Assembly: GCA_021784895.1 (NCBI GenBank)
Contig: JAJYHG010000167.1
Coordinates: forward strand, 1 to 55,993
Direction of reading: 5' to 3'
DNA: 55,993 nucleotides
DNA from: Actinomycetes bacterium
GTDB taxonomy: Bacteria; Actinomycetota; Thermoleophilia; Solirubrobacterales; Solirubrobacteraceae
The notes under the pieces were generated by a model. The model did not search any database. It was not told the origin of the DNA and saw nothing but the letters and a program-made list of their open reading frames with translations. Made by a program: the position numbers and the translations under genes. Of this stretch, positions 35,311 to 43,383 are shown piece by piece. Positions within the stretch are counted from its first letter, which is position 1. Every line of letters begins with the position of its first letter.

Positions 35311-36962
35311 GCAATGCTGCGGGCCGCCTGTCGGCCGCCGAACAGGCAGCCGCCCAGGAACGTGCCCTCGAGCGCGCTGTAACCGTGCATCCCGCCGCCG
35401 CCGAAGCCTGCCACCTCACCGGCCGCCCAGAGACCGGCCAGCTGCTGCCCGTCGGGGCCGAGGACTCGCGCCTCCAGGTCGGTGGCCAGGCCGCCGAGCG
35501 TCTTGCGGGTGAGCACGCGCAGGCGCACCGCGATCAGCGGCCCAGCGGCGGGGTCGAGGATGCGGTGCGGCGCGGCCACACGGCTCAGGCGGTCGGGCAG
35601 ATAGCGGCGGGCCGCGCGGATCGCCATCAGCTGCAGGTCCTTGCCCAGGCCGCTTTCAACGTCACGGTCGCGCGCAAGTATCTGACGTTCGACCAGTTCG
35701 CGGTCGAGCAGCGGCTCGTCGGTCAGCCTGTTCATCGCTGCTACCAGCTCCCGCACACTCCCGGCCACGACAAAGTCCTCGCCGTAATCCAGAAACGCCT
35801 GCATCGGCGCAGGCACTTCCGGCAACAGCCGCGAGCGCAGCGTCGCCTCTAGGTCCTTGCCCGTGATGTCTGGGTTCTGCTCTGAGCCCGAGAGCGCGAG
35901 CTCACGCGCGGCGATCCTCCGGTTGAGCACGAACCATGTGTGCGGCTGACCGCTGGCGCCGATCGCGGCCAGCGTGCCCACGGTGTCAAAGCCGGGGAAG
36001 AGCGGCGCGGGCAGACGCCGGCCGGTGGCGTCGAGCCAGATCGCCGAGGGCCCGGGCAGGATGCGGATCCCGTGGTTCTCCCAGACCGGCTTCCAGTTGC
36101 GCACGCCCTCGGGGTAGTGCCACATGCGGTCGCGCCCAAGCCAGGCTGATCCCACGCGCTCGGCCGCTTGGAGCATGCGTCCGTCGGTGCTCGCCGGGAC
36201 GCCCGAGAGCATCTCCGCAGGCGCCGGACCAAGCCGGGCCGGCCAGTACCGGCGCACCAGCTCGAGGTTGCCGCCAATGCCGCCGCTTGCGAGCAACACG
36301 GCTCCGGCCCGGGCCTCAAAGTGCCTGATGGCCTCGCGCGAGCTCGGCTGGCCCCGGCCCACCAGTGAGCGCGCGAGGACCGTGCCGCTCACGCCCGTGA
36401 CCGTCCCGCGCTCGACCACGAGCTCATCGGCGCGGTGGCGGAAGGCGAGCGTCACGAGTCCGCGGGCCGCCGCCTCCCGCGCCCGGCGCTCAAATGGCTC
36501 GACGACCGCCGGACCGGTGCCCCAGCTCAAATGGAAGCGCGGCACCGAGTTGCCGGCCCCGAGTGCGGCGCCGCCGCCGCGCTCCGCCCAGCCAGGACTG
36601 GGCAGCAGGCGTATCCCCAACGAGCGCAGCCAGTCGCGCTGCTCAGTCGTCGCAAACTCGACGTAGGCGCGCGCGAAGCGGCGCGGGTGCTCGTCCTCGG
36701 GGCGGTCGAACTGGGCGCTACCCAGCCAGTCAGACCAGGCGAGGTCGAACGAGTCACGGATCCGGGCGCGGCGCTGCTCAGGTGAGTCGACCAGGAACAG
36801 CCCGCCAAGTGACCAGAACGCCTGGCCGCCGAGCGAGGCCTCGGGCTCCTGCTCGAGCAGCAGCACGCTCTTGCCCGCAGCGGCCAGCTCAGCGGTAGCA
36901 ACGAGTCCGGCCAGGCCGGCGCCGACGATGATCACGTCGGCGTGCAGCTGGGGAGTGTTCAC
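35298..36962 (-). CDS. FAD-binding dehydrogenase (fumarate reductase/KstD-like)
   Basis: A 554-residue flavoprotein. FAD-binding GxGxxG is in VIIVGAGLAGLVATAELAA, then LLLEQEPEASLGGQAFWSLG. LLASGGIGGNLELVRRYWP and the C-terminal GLWAAGEVAGFGGGGMHGYS close the FAD site. It belongs to the family annotated FAD-binding dehydrogenase near 3-ketosteroid dehydrogenases; the substrate is unknown. The GTG start at 36962 is where the Rossmann strand begins, and an upstream extension would enter the hydrolase gene. It lies 20 bases after the NlpC/P60 gene on the same strand. Confidence 0.87.
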   Translation of the reverse strand: MNTPQLHADVIIVGAGLAGLVATAELAAAGKSVLLLEQEPEASLGGQAFWSLGGLFLVDSPEQRRARIRDSFDLAWSDWLGSAQFDRPEDEHPRRFARAYVEFATTEQRDWLRSLGIRLLPSPGWAERGGGAALGAGNSVPRFHLSWGTGPAVVEPFERRAREAAARGLVTLAFRHRADELVVERGTVTGVSGTVLARSLVGRGQPSSREAIRHFEARAGAVLLASGGIGGNLELVRRYWPARLGPAPAEMLSGVPASTDGRMLQAAERVGSAWLGRDRMWHYPEGVRNWKPVWENHGIRILPGPSAIWLDATGRRLPAPLFPGFDTVGTLAAIGASGQPHTWFVLNRRIAARELALSGSEQNPDITGKDLEATLRSRLLPEVPAPMQAFLDYGEDFVVAGSVRELVAAMNRLTDEPLLDRELVERQILARDRDVESGLGKDLQLMAIRAARRYLPDRLSRVAAPHRILDPAAGPLIAVRLRVLTRKTLGGLATDLEARVLGPDGQQLAGLWAAGEVAGFGGGGMHGYSALEGTFLGGCLFGGRQAARSIAARL

Positions 36963-36982
36963 GCCGCCTGAGGCTAACGCGG

Positions 36983-38377
36983 CTACAGGCCCTGCGGGTG
37001 CAGGATGCGGTTGAAGCTCTTCAGGTAGGAGGGACTCGGGGCAGCCATCCGGTGGACCATGTTGGCGCCACCGTCGGCGCTCGAGCCGCCGCTCTCCCAC
37101 CACTGCCCGTGGATGTCGATGATCACGTGCTCATCGTTGTTGGTCGTGTCCTGGCTGGGTACGAGCCGGGTGAGCTTGAGCGTCTCCCACTGTCCGACCC
37201 AGCGTGGCAGCATGATCGAGATCGAGCCGGGCGCGGTCGCGTGCCTGCCGTTGGTCACGTGCACGCCGCGCGCGGCCGTGTTCACAGCCCGCCTGAGCCT
37301 GACGATCTTCTTCTTCTTCACCCAGACCTTGAGCGTCGCGATCGTGCGGTCGTAGATGGTCACGTACTTGCCGGGGCCGTTGGCGATACCGGCCGCACCG
37401 GGCAGGGTCTGGGTCGTCTCTGGCGAGGTCAGGTAGCCGCCCGCGTGCAGCACCTCTGAGACGAACCCCGAGCAGTCGTAGCCGGCACTGGCGACCCAGG
37501 GTGGATTGGTGTGCCCGCCACCCCAGATGTAAGGCAGGCCGTTGAGCAGGCGGGCCTCGCCGAGCATCGCCGCGATCCGTGCCTGGGGCGAGGAGGAGGA
37601 CGAGACCTTCATGTCGGTTGCGGCCGCGAGCGTCAGCACCGCCTGGCTGGAGACGCCGGTGCCGCTCATCACGGTCGCTGCCGCCGCACCGGGGCTGTTC
37701 GCGGCTCCGGCATGGGCCAGCGCCTGAGCCTCGTCCAGGAGCGCGGCGCTAGGGGCGGCGGCGGCGGAGGCGGCCTGGGCGAGCGTGCGCGCGTCGACGG
37801 CGACGCTGCCTGAGGTGCTCACCTGCGCGGCCAGGGCCTGCTCCGCCCCTGCCGAAGCGCCCGCGAGCGCCTGGCCAGAGCCGTTCTTGATGTACTCGAC
37901 GGCGGCGAGCAGGCGCCACGGGATCCGGTAGTCAGCCGCCGCCGCACGGTAGGCGCTCACCAGATATGGGGCTGGCTGATAGCTGCTGGCGCCGTCGGCC
38001 AAGCTGACCAGATCACCGAAGCTGAGGACGCGTACCGCCGGTGCGGGGCCAGCACCGGCCGGTGGCTGCGCCGTCGCGACGCGGGCTTCAGCGGTCGGCG
38101 GAGCGCTGGCAGCACCCCCCACCGTGGCGGCTGCCAGCGCCGGCCTGGTTACCGCCGTGCGGTGCGAGCGGCCGGCGAGCAGGAAGGCAGCAGCCGCGAC
38201 GATAGCCACGACCGCGCCGGCGAGCGCGTAGGCAACCGGCGCGCGCAACGGCCCCAGGCCGCGGTGTGCGAGGCCGCCACCGCGGTTCTCCAGGCCGCTG
38301 CGCCGGCGGCTCAATTCGAGCCGCGGCACGACCTGAAGGGGCGGCGCCCCGCGCTCAGTCTCCCGGACCGTGGCCAT
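36983..38377 (-). CDS. NlpC/P60-like cell-wall hydrolase
   Basis: A 464-residue membrane-anchored or exported protein. One transmembrane helix lies at about residues 50-70 (YALAGAVVAIVAAAAFLLAG). A lysozyme-like helical segment (DYRIPWRLLAAVEYIKNGSG) precedes an Ala-rich linker. The C40 peptidase-like region has LNGLPYIWGGGHTNPPW, the catalytic Cys in GYDCSGFVSEVLHAGGYL, and a His in NDEHVIIDI. It probably cleaves peptidoglycan peptides. ATG at 38377 overlaps the end of the DUF192 gene by 23 bases. Confidence 0.83.
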   Translation of the reverse strand: MATVRETERGAPPLQVVPRLELSRRRSGLENRGGGLAHRGLGPLRAPVAYALAGAVVAIVAAAAFLLAGRSHRTAVTRPALAAATVGGAASAPPTAEARVATAQPPAGAGPAPAVRVLSFGDLVSLADGASSYQPAPYLVSAYRAAAADYRIPWRLLAAVEYIKNGSGQALAGASAGAEQALAAQVSTSGSVAVDARTLAQAASAAAAPSAALLDEAQALAHAGAANSPGAAAATVMSGTGVSSQAVLTLAAATDMKVSSSSSPQARIAAMLGEARLLNGLPYIWGGGHTNPPWVASAGYDCSGFVSEVLHAGGYLTSPETTQTLPGAAGIANGPGKYVTIYDRTIATLKVWVKKKKIVRLRRAVNTAARGVHVTNGRHATAPGSISIMLPRWVGQWETLKLTRLVPSQDTTNNDEHVIIDIHGQWWESGGSSADGGANMVHRMAAPSPSYLKSFNRILHPQGL

Positions 38378-38741
38378 GCTCGCCCTCGCGCGTGTGAACC
38401 TCGGCCAGCTGATCGCCGACGCGGACGCCGGTGCGGGCGATCTCCCCCGCCGCCAGCTCGAGGATGTTCCGCGCCCCCTTGACGGCTCGCGCCCGCCACG
38501 GCGGGATGTCCTGCGCCAGACCTACCACGCGGAAGTCGCGGTCCATGAACACTGCATCGAACCGGAAGCGCATAAAGGCACTGTGAATCGACGACTCGCC
38601 GCGAAACAGCATCCCGTCGCCGGGCGCAAGCGATGCGCGGCCCCACAGGCCGCGCATCCGCGTGAAGACGTTTGACGCCACCTCTGTACGCGCGCAGACG
38701 ATGGTGTCGGCGCGGCTGCGGTTGACGATCTCAAGCGGCAT
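38355..38741 (-). CDS. DUF192 family protein
   Basis: A 128-residue protein of the DUF192 fold. Signature parts are ANVFTRMRGLWGR-like (SNVFTRMRGLWGRASLAPGD), GMLFRGESSIHSAFMRFRFD, and AVFMDRDFRVVGLAQDIPPW, followed by the ELAAGEIARTGVRVGDQL end. The role of the family is unknown. No signal peptide is seen. ATG at 38741 overlaps the acyl-CoA ligase end by 11 bases; longer starts lie inside that gene. Confidence 0.88.
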   Translation of the reverse strand: MPLEIVNRSRADTIVCARTEVASNVFTRMRGLWGRASLAPGDGMLFRGESSIHSAFMRFRFDAVFMDRDFRVVGLAQDIPPWRARAVKGARNILELAAGEIARTGVRVGDQLAEVHTREGEHGHGPGD

Positions 38742-40395
38742 CGCAGCACGCGGCCAGCTCGCGCTTGAGCACTTTACCGGTCGGGTTGCGCGGCAGCTCG
38801 TCGAGGAAAGTGACCTCACGGGGGACCTTGTAGCGGGCGAGATTGTCACGCACATACACCTTTACGTCGTCCGCGGACAGCTCCCTGCCTGCGCGCAGCA
38901 CGATGAACGCACGCAGGCACTGACCGAACTGCTCGTCGGCGACCCCCACGGCAGCGGCCTCCAGCACCGCGGGGTGCAGGTGCAGCAGATCCTCTACCTC
39001 CCGGGGAAAGACGTTCTCGCCACCGGAGATGATCATGTCATCGTCACGGCCGTCGATGAACAGCCGACCGGCAGAGTCGAAGTGCCCCACATCCCCGGAG
39101 GCGATGAGGCCGTGGATGCGCTCCTTGTCGCCACCGCCGGTGTAGCCCTCGAAGCGGATCATGTGCCCCACGAAGATGCGGCCGCTCTCGCCGGCTGGCA
39201 GGCGCCTGCCCTGCTCGTCGAGGATCTCGACACGAGCACCGCGGACGACTCGCCCGACGCACGCGGGTTCGGCCCGCAGGTCGACCGGGGTGGCGATCGT
39301 CGCGTAGGCGATCTCGGTCGAGCCGTAGAGGTTGTAGAGCACCGGGCCGAGGCGCGCGAGCGTCTCGCGGGCAAGCTGCGTGCCGAGCTGTGAGCCGCTC
39401 GCATAGACGATCCGCAACGCCGAGAGGTCACGCTGCTGCAAGTGCTCAGGGCCAAGCGCGAGCAGACGCTGGAGCATCACGGGGACCGTCACCCAGGTGG
39501 TGACGCGGTTGCGGGCGAGGCTGTCGAGCGTTTCGGCCGCCGCGAAGCGGCGCTGGAGCACGAGCGTGGCGGCGAGGCCGATCTGGATCAGGCCCTGCGT
39601 GAACCCGAGCGCATGAAAGAGCGGCGCCGATATCTGCGTGACGTCGCCAGAGCGAAACGGCACCTTGCTGAGCGGCCCGCCGACCGGCGCGAGCGACAGC
39701 GGCACATCGCGGCCGGCTCCCTTTGGTGTGCCCGTGGTGCCGCTGGTGAGGAGCACCAGCCGCGGTGCACACGCCGGCTTGGGGGGCGCAGCCGGCGAAG
39801 CTGAGGCGATCAGCGCCTGAAGCGTGTCGTGTTGCGCGTCGTCGTCGTGCTCGGTCCACGCCCGCAGGCGCCCCAGGCGCGGCTCGAGGCCGGCGGCGAG
39901 CGGCCCGAACTCCTCGTCGTGGACAAACAGGTCAACGCCCTCGCGCACCGCCACCTCTCTTAGCTGCGGCCCTGAGAAGCCGGTGTTCATGAGCACGATC
40001 CGGGCACCACACTTGGCGCCGGCAAAGAGCGCCTCGAGCAGGCCGCGGTGGTTGCGGGCCATGATTCCGACTCCGTCACCGGCCGCCAGCCCCGCCGCTC
40101 GCCAGGCGTTGGCGAGCGCATTGACGCGCGCATCCAGCTCGCGGTAGCTGACCCCTCCCCGCTCGTCGATCACCGCGAGGCGGTGCGGGTGACGGATGGC
40201 GGCAACACTAACGCCGCCGCCGAGCATGCCGTAGTCGGCCAGCGCCTTTACGACCGCCGCGATCCGTCCCGGCGGCTCGACACCGAACATGCCGCTGCGC
40301 ACGCAACAACGGAAGTAGTGGGCCTCGTTGCCGATCCGGCCGGCGAGCTCACTGGTTCGCTCCAGCCAGTCGCGGCCCTCCGTCATCACCCCCAT
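38731..40395 (-). CDS. Acyl-CoA synthetase (AMP-dependent ligase)
   Basis: A 554-residue ANL-superfamily enzyme that activates a carboxylic acid with ATP and CoA. It has the P-loop LLTSGTTGTPKGAGR, the A5 segment NLYGSTEIAYATIA, the A7/A8 hinge SGDVGHFDSAGRLFIDGRDD with MIISGGENVFPREVE, and the A10 lysine in PRNPTGKVLKREL. It resembles actinobacterial fatty-acyl-CoA synthetases. The start may be ATG at 40395 or the one three codons later. It heads a tight minus-strand run with the DUF192 and hydrolase genes. Confidence 0.92.
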   Translation of the reverse strand: MGVMTEGRDWLERTSELAGRIGNEAHYFRCCVRSGMFGVEPPGRIAAVVKALADYGMLGGGVSVAAIRHPHRLAVIDERGGVSYRELDARVNALANAWRAAGLAAGDGVGIMARNHRGLLEALFAGAKCGARIVLMNTGFSGPQLREVAVREGVDLFVHDEEFGPLAAGLEPRLGRLRAWTEHDDDAQHDTLQALIASASPAAPPKPACAPRLVLLTSGTTGTPKGAGRDVPLSLAPVGGPLSKVPFRSGDVTQISAPLFHALGFTQGLIQIGLAATLVLQRRFAAAETLDSLARNRVTTWVTVPVMLQRLLALGPEHLQQRDLSALRIVYASGSQLGTQLARETLARLGPVLYNLYGSTEIAYATIATPVDLRAEPACVGRVVRGARVEILDEQGRRLPAGESGRIFVGHMIRFEGYTGGGDKERIHGLIASGDVGHFDSAGRLFIDGRDDDMIISGGENVFPREVEDLLHLHPAVLEAAAVGVADEQFGQCLRAFIVLRAGRELSADDVKVYVRDNLARYKVPREVTFLDELPRNPTGKVLKRELAACCDAA

Positions 40396-40421
40396 GAAGC
40401 GTGATTATCGAGCGTGCGCCG

Positions 40422-41558
40422 TCAGCCGGTGGTCGTGGCCGTGGTCGTGACCGAGCCGGTCTTGACGATGCCGTAGGTGACGGTACCCCGGTTGTCGACC
40501 TCCACGCAGATGGTCGCGTTGCACGCGATCTGGCTCACGGTCGCCTGCGAGCGCGGCTTCAGCGGCCTGGCGACGCTCCAGAGTCCGCGCACCGGTGTGG
40601 TGCTCGTGTACACGTTGGAAGCCGAGTCGGCGGCCACGCAGAAGTTGCGCTCCGGGCAGGCGATGCTGTCGATGACGCCGGCGCCCGGGTCAGGCGGGTC
40701 GCTGCCGATCACAGAGTCAGTCCAGGTGGTCGTGCCGGGCGAGGATGAGCCGGTGGCCAGACCCGCGCCCGAGTTCCCGTAGCCGACGCCGACGCACAGC
40801 TTGACCGTGGTGCAGGCCAGCGACGCGATCACCGAGCCACCCGAGCTGAGCGAGGTCACCGGCTTCCAGGCACTGGCCCCGCCCGTCGGATCGGTGGTGT
40901 AGTAGCCGTCGGTGCCGCCGACCATGCAGAACGTAGCCGAAGCGCAGCTGACCGAGTCGAGCATGACGCCGCTGCCGAGGGGCGTGAGCGTCCAGGCGCT
41001 GGCTGGGCCGGTTGGGTCGGTGGTCACCAGGATCTGGCCGTTGGGAGCGTTGTCGACGGCCACGCAGAGCGTGGTTGTCGGGCAGGCGATCGCGGCGATG
41101 CCGGCGAAACCCCCACCCGCCTGCGTGGCCGTGTCGATGCGACGCGCGTGGCTCCACGAGCCGGCTCCGGCGAGCGGCGCCGTTGTGTGCATCACCTGGC
41201 CATGCGCGTCCACAGCCACGCAGAGCGTGATCGACGGGCACGAGACGCCGGTGATAGCAAGGGGGGAATCGATCACCTCACGGTGCCAGAACGCGGCCGA
41301 GCGGGCTGGATGTACGGACACGAACACCTCGCCACGCACGTCACCGGCGACACACAAGAGCGCTTTGCTAGTGGCCACCGTCGGTGCGCAGCCGATCGAG
41401 ACCAGGCCGCCGCCACGGTTGGCGTTGTCGATCAGCACCGAGCGGTTCCACCTGATCGTATGGGTCGCAGCGTGGGCTGCGGCGGCCAGCAGCATGAACG
41501 AGCTGAGCGCGCTGATCAGCGCGAGCAATCGCAGTGGCCGAATCGAACTTGAGCGCAT
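40422..41558 (-). CDS. Secreted repeat protein with paired cysteines
   Basis: A 378-residue exported protein. A signal peptide covers residues 1-31 (LLALISALSSFMLLAAAAHA). The mature part has about six repeats of some 45 residues, each with two cysteines six or so apart before a short strand: ISCP-like CPSITLCVAVDAHGQV, CPTTTLCVAVDNAPNGQI, CASATFCMVGGTDG, CTTVKLCVGVGYGN, CPERNFCVAADSASNV and CNATICVEVDNRGTV. The pattern suggests a disulfide-bonded beta-propeller. ATG at 41558 is selected at the signal peptide. The function is unknown. Confidence 0.8.
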   Translation of the reverse strand: MRSSSIRPLRLLALISALSSFMLLAAAAHAATHTIRWNRSVLIDNANRGGGLVSIGCAPTVATSKALLCVAGDVRGEVFVSVHPARSAAFWHREVIDSPLAITGVSCPSITLCVAVDAHGQVMHTTAPLAGAGSWSHARRIDTATQAGGGFAGIAAIACPTTTLCVAVDNAPNGQILVTTDPTGPASAWTLTPLGSGVMLDSVSCASATFCMVGGTDGYYTTDPTGGASAWKPVTSLSSGGSVIASLACTTVKLCVGVGYGNSGAGLATGSSSPGTTTWTDSVIGSDPPDPGAGVIDSIACPERNFCVAADSASNVYTSTTPVRGLWSVARPLKPRSQATVSQIACNATICVEVDNRGTVTYGIVKTGSVTTTATTTG

Positions 41559-41701
41559 GGACGGCAAGGGTGGGTAGTTTCTAGCAGCCGGATTGACGCG
41601 AGTCGGCAGCAAAGCGTGCAGACCGCCGAACACGAACCGCCGGCCGCGAACGGGAGCGCCCGGCTGCAAGCTCAAACCCCAGCGTGGCGCGAAGGTTGCG
41701 C

Positions 41702-42637
41702 TCAAGGGACGAGCACGATCTTGCCCGGCGGGTGGCCGCCATCGAGCAGCGCGTAGGCGTCGCGGACCTGCGCAAGCGGGAACACGGCCGCGATCGGCAG
41801 CTCCAGCCTCCCCGCCGCCAGCAGCGCCACGATCTCCCGGGCGTCATCAGGGCCGGCGCCGGACGGCTGCCCCTGCGCCCGGGCTCCGAGCCGCAGCGCG
41901 GCATCAGACTCGACGATCGTGTTGACCCGCCGCGGGTCGATGCCAAGCTCGACGCCGAGCTCGACGTAGCCGTGCCCGGCGGTGTCGATCAGCGCGCTCG
42001 GGTGGCCATCCGCGGCAGCCTGCGCCAGCGCCGCTGCCAGGCGCTGCCTGAGCCCGTCGCCGTGCGCAACGGGAGTGATGCCGTGCGAGCGCAGCCACGC
42101 GTGGCTGCGCTCGCTCGCCACGCCGACCACCGCCGCCCCGCGTTCGCGCGCGAGCTGGGCGGCGAGGCTGCCCACGCCCCCTGAGGCTCCGGCGACCACC
42201 ACCACATCGCCCGCCGCCACCGTGACCGCGCCCACCGCCGCGGCAGCCGTGGTGGCTACGGTCCACAGCCCGCCCGCCACCTCCCAGGGCAGCGCCGGCG
42301 GCCGGCGCAGCAATTTCGTCTCTGAGGCCAGCGCAAGCTCGGCCTGGCTGCCGCGTCGCACGCTCGTGCCAAGAACCTCATCACCGATGGCAAACGCGCT
42401 CACACCGGCCCCCACCCGCTCGACCACGCCGGCCAGATCGTTGCCCTGCGCGGCCGGGAAGTGCAGGCGGATCTGAGCGTCAAACAGCCCCCGGCGCAGC
42501 TTGCTCTCAAAGGGATTGATACCGGCCGCGCGCACGCGCACGAGCAGCTCTCCCGGGCCGGGCTCGGGGGTGTCGACCTCGACCACGTCCAGCACCTCGA
42601 CCCCTCCGTAACGCTCGAATCTGACCGCGCGCGGCAT
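41702..42637 (-). CDS. Zinc-independent MDR oxidoreductase (quinone reductase-like)
   Basis: A 311-residue medium-chain dehydrogenase/reductase. The GroES part has RVRAAGINPFESKLRRGLFD and QGNDLAGVVERVGAGVSAF; the Rossmann part has VVVAGASGGVGSLAAQLARE and GVASERSHAWLRSHGI. No catalytic or structural zinc ligands are seen, so it is NADPH:quinone/enone reductase-like. Residues SERSHAWLRSHG are encoded by a 30-bp perfect palindrome (42085-42114). ATG at 42637 is chosen because homology starts there. Confidence 0.9.
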   Translation of the reverse strand: MPRAVRFERYGGVEVLDVVEVDTPEPGPGELLVRVRAAGINPFESKLRRGLFDAQIRLHFPAAQGNDLAGVVERVGAGVSAFAIGDEVLGTSVRRGSQAELALASETKLLRRPPALPWEVAGGLWTVATTAAAAVGAVTVAAGDVVVVAGASGGVGSLAAQLARERGAAVVGVASERSHAWLRSHGITPVAHGDGLRQRLAAALAQAAADGHPSALIDTAGHGYVELGVELGIDPRRVNTIVESDAALRLGARAQGQPSGAGPDDAREIVALLAAGRLELPIAAVFPLAQVRDAYALLDGGHPPGKIVLVP

Positions 42638-42656
42638 CGTCGTCTCCCTCGCTCTG

Positions 42657-42716
42657 GCGTCCCGTCCGCCCAACCACACTCTGGCAGATCCAGGTTGGGC
42701 GGGACCGAGACGCCGG
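42657..42716. terminator. Long imperfect hairpin after the cation transporter gene
   Basis: CCGCCCAACC on the left pairs with GGTTGGGCGG on the right across 17 bases, with further outer pairing of GGCGTC and GACGCC. It directly follows the stop of the minus-strand transporter gene and precedes the reductase gene, fitting a terminator. Confidence 0.55.
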
Positions 42717-42717
42717 G

Positions 42718-43383
42718 TCAGTCCCCGGCGTGCTCTGCCGTCAGCAGCGTGCGCGCCTCAAGCGACGCCACCGCCGCGATCAGGAGCGCCACCACACGGT
42801 CGGCCCACCACCAGCCAAAGGCGTGAAACAGTGCCAGCCCGACCAGGGCCAGGCCCGCCGTGCCCGCCCCGATCGCGCTCAGCGTGCTGTCGCCCCGCAG
42901 CGCGTGGCTCGAGAGCCGCTCGGCAGTGTGGCGTTTGAGGTAGGCAAGCGGAGCCAGGACGACGATTGAGACGGCGGCAACCACGACCGTGAGCGCGCTC
43001 GACCCGGGGTGACTGCCCGCCAGCAATGCGCTGACCGATTCGTAGGCCAGCACCGCAGCGATGGTGACCAGGGCAGCAGCGACCGCCAGGCCCGCAAGCT
43101 CCTCGACCCGCTCGGCGCGATGGGGGTTCGCACGCTCGCTGCTGAAACGCCACACCAGCACGACCGAGCCGGTCACATCGGCGAGCACCGACATGCCCGC
43201 CGCGAGCACCCCGAGACTGTGGTCGGCCAGCCCCGACCCGACCGACACAGCACCCGCCGCGAGGCCGAAACCGATCGAGGCCCAGGAGAGCCTGAGCGCA
43301 CGCTCGAGCAGGGCCCCGCGGCTGTGTGCCGAGCTTCCCGCGGCGCTCGGACGGGCGCGACCGCCACGAGCGCCGTCGCTCAC
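42718..43383 (-). CDS. CDF-like cation transporter family protein
   Basis: A 221-residue membrane protein with five to six helices. SVLADVTGSVVLVWRFSSER (helix 2, with the Asp) and SHALRGDSTLSAIGAGTAGL (helix 5 region), followed by GWWWADRVVALLIAAVASLE, match a compact cation-diffusion-facilitator-like family common in actinobacteria. The usual cytoplasmic C-terminal domain is missing, as in that group. The metal is unknown. GTG at 43383 overlaps the aminotransferase stop (GTGA). Confidence 0.78.
   Translation of the reverse strand: MSDGARGGRARPSAAGSSAHSRGALLERALRLSWASIGFGLAAGAVSVGSGLADHSLGVLAAGMSVLADVTGSVVLVWRFSSERANPHRAERVEELAGLAVAAALVTIAAVLAYESVSALLAGSHPGSSALTVVVAAVSIVVLAPLAYLKRHTAERLSSHALRGDSTLSAIGAGTAGLALVGLALFHAFGWWWADRVVALLIAAVASLEARTLLTAEHAGD

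Noticed and set aside
35298-36962. 3-ketosteroid dehydrogenase (kstD)
   Set aside because: Only general FAD-dehydrogenase motifs are visible, and no steroid-degradation genes are nearby, so the specific name is not supported.
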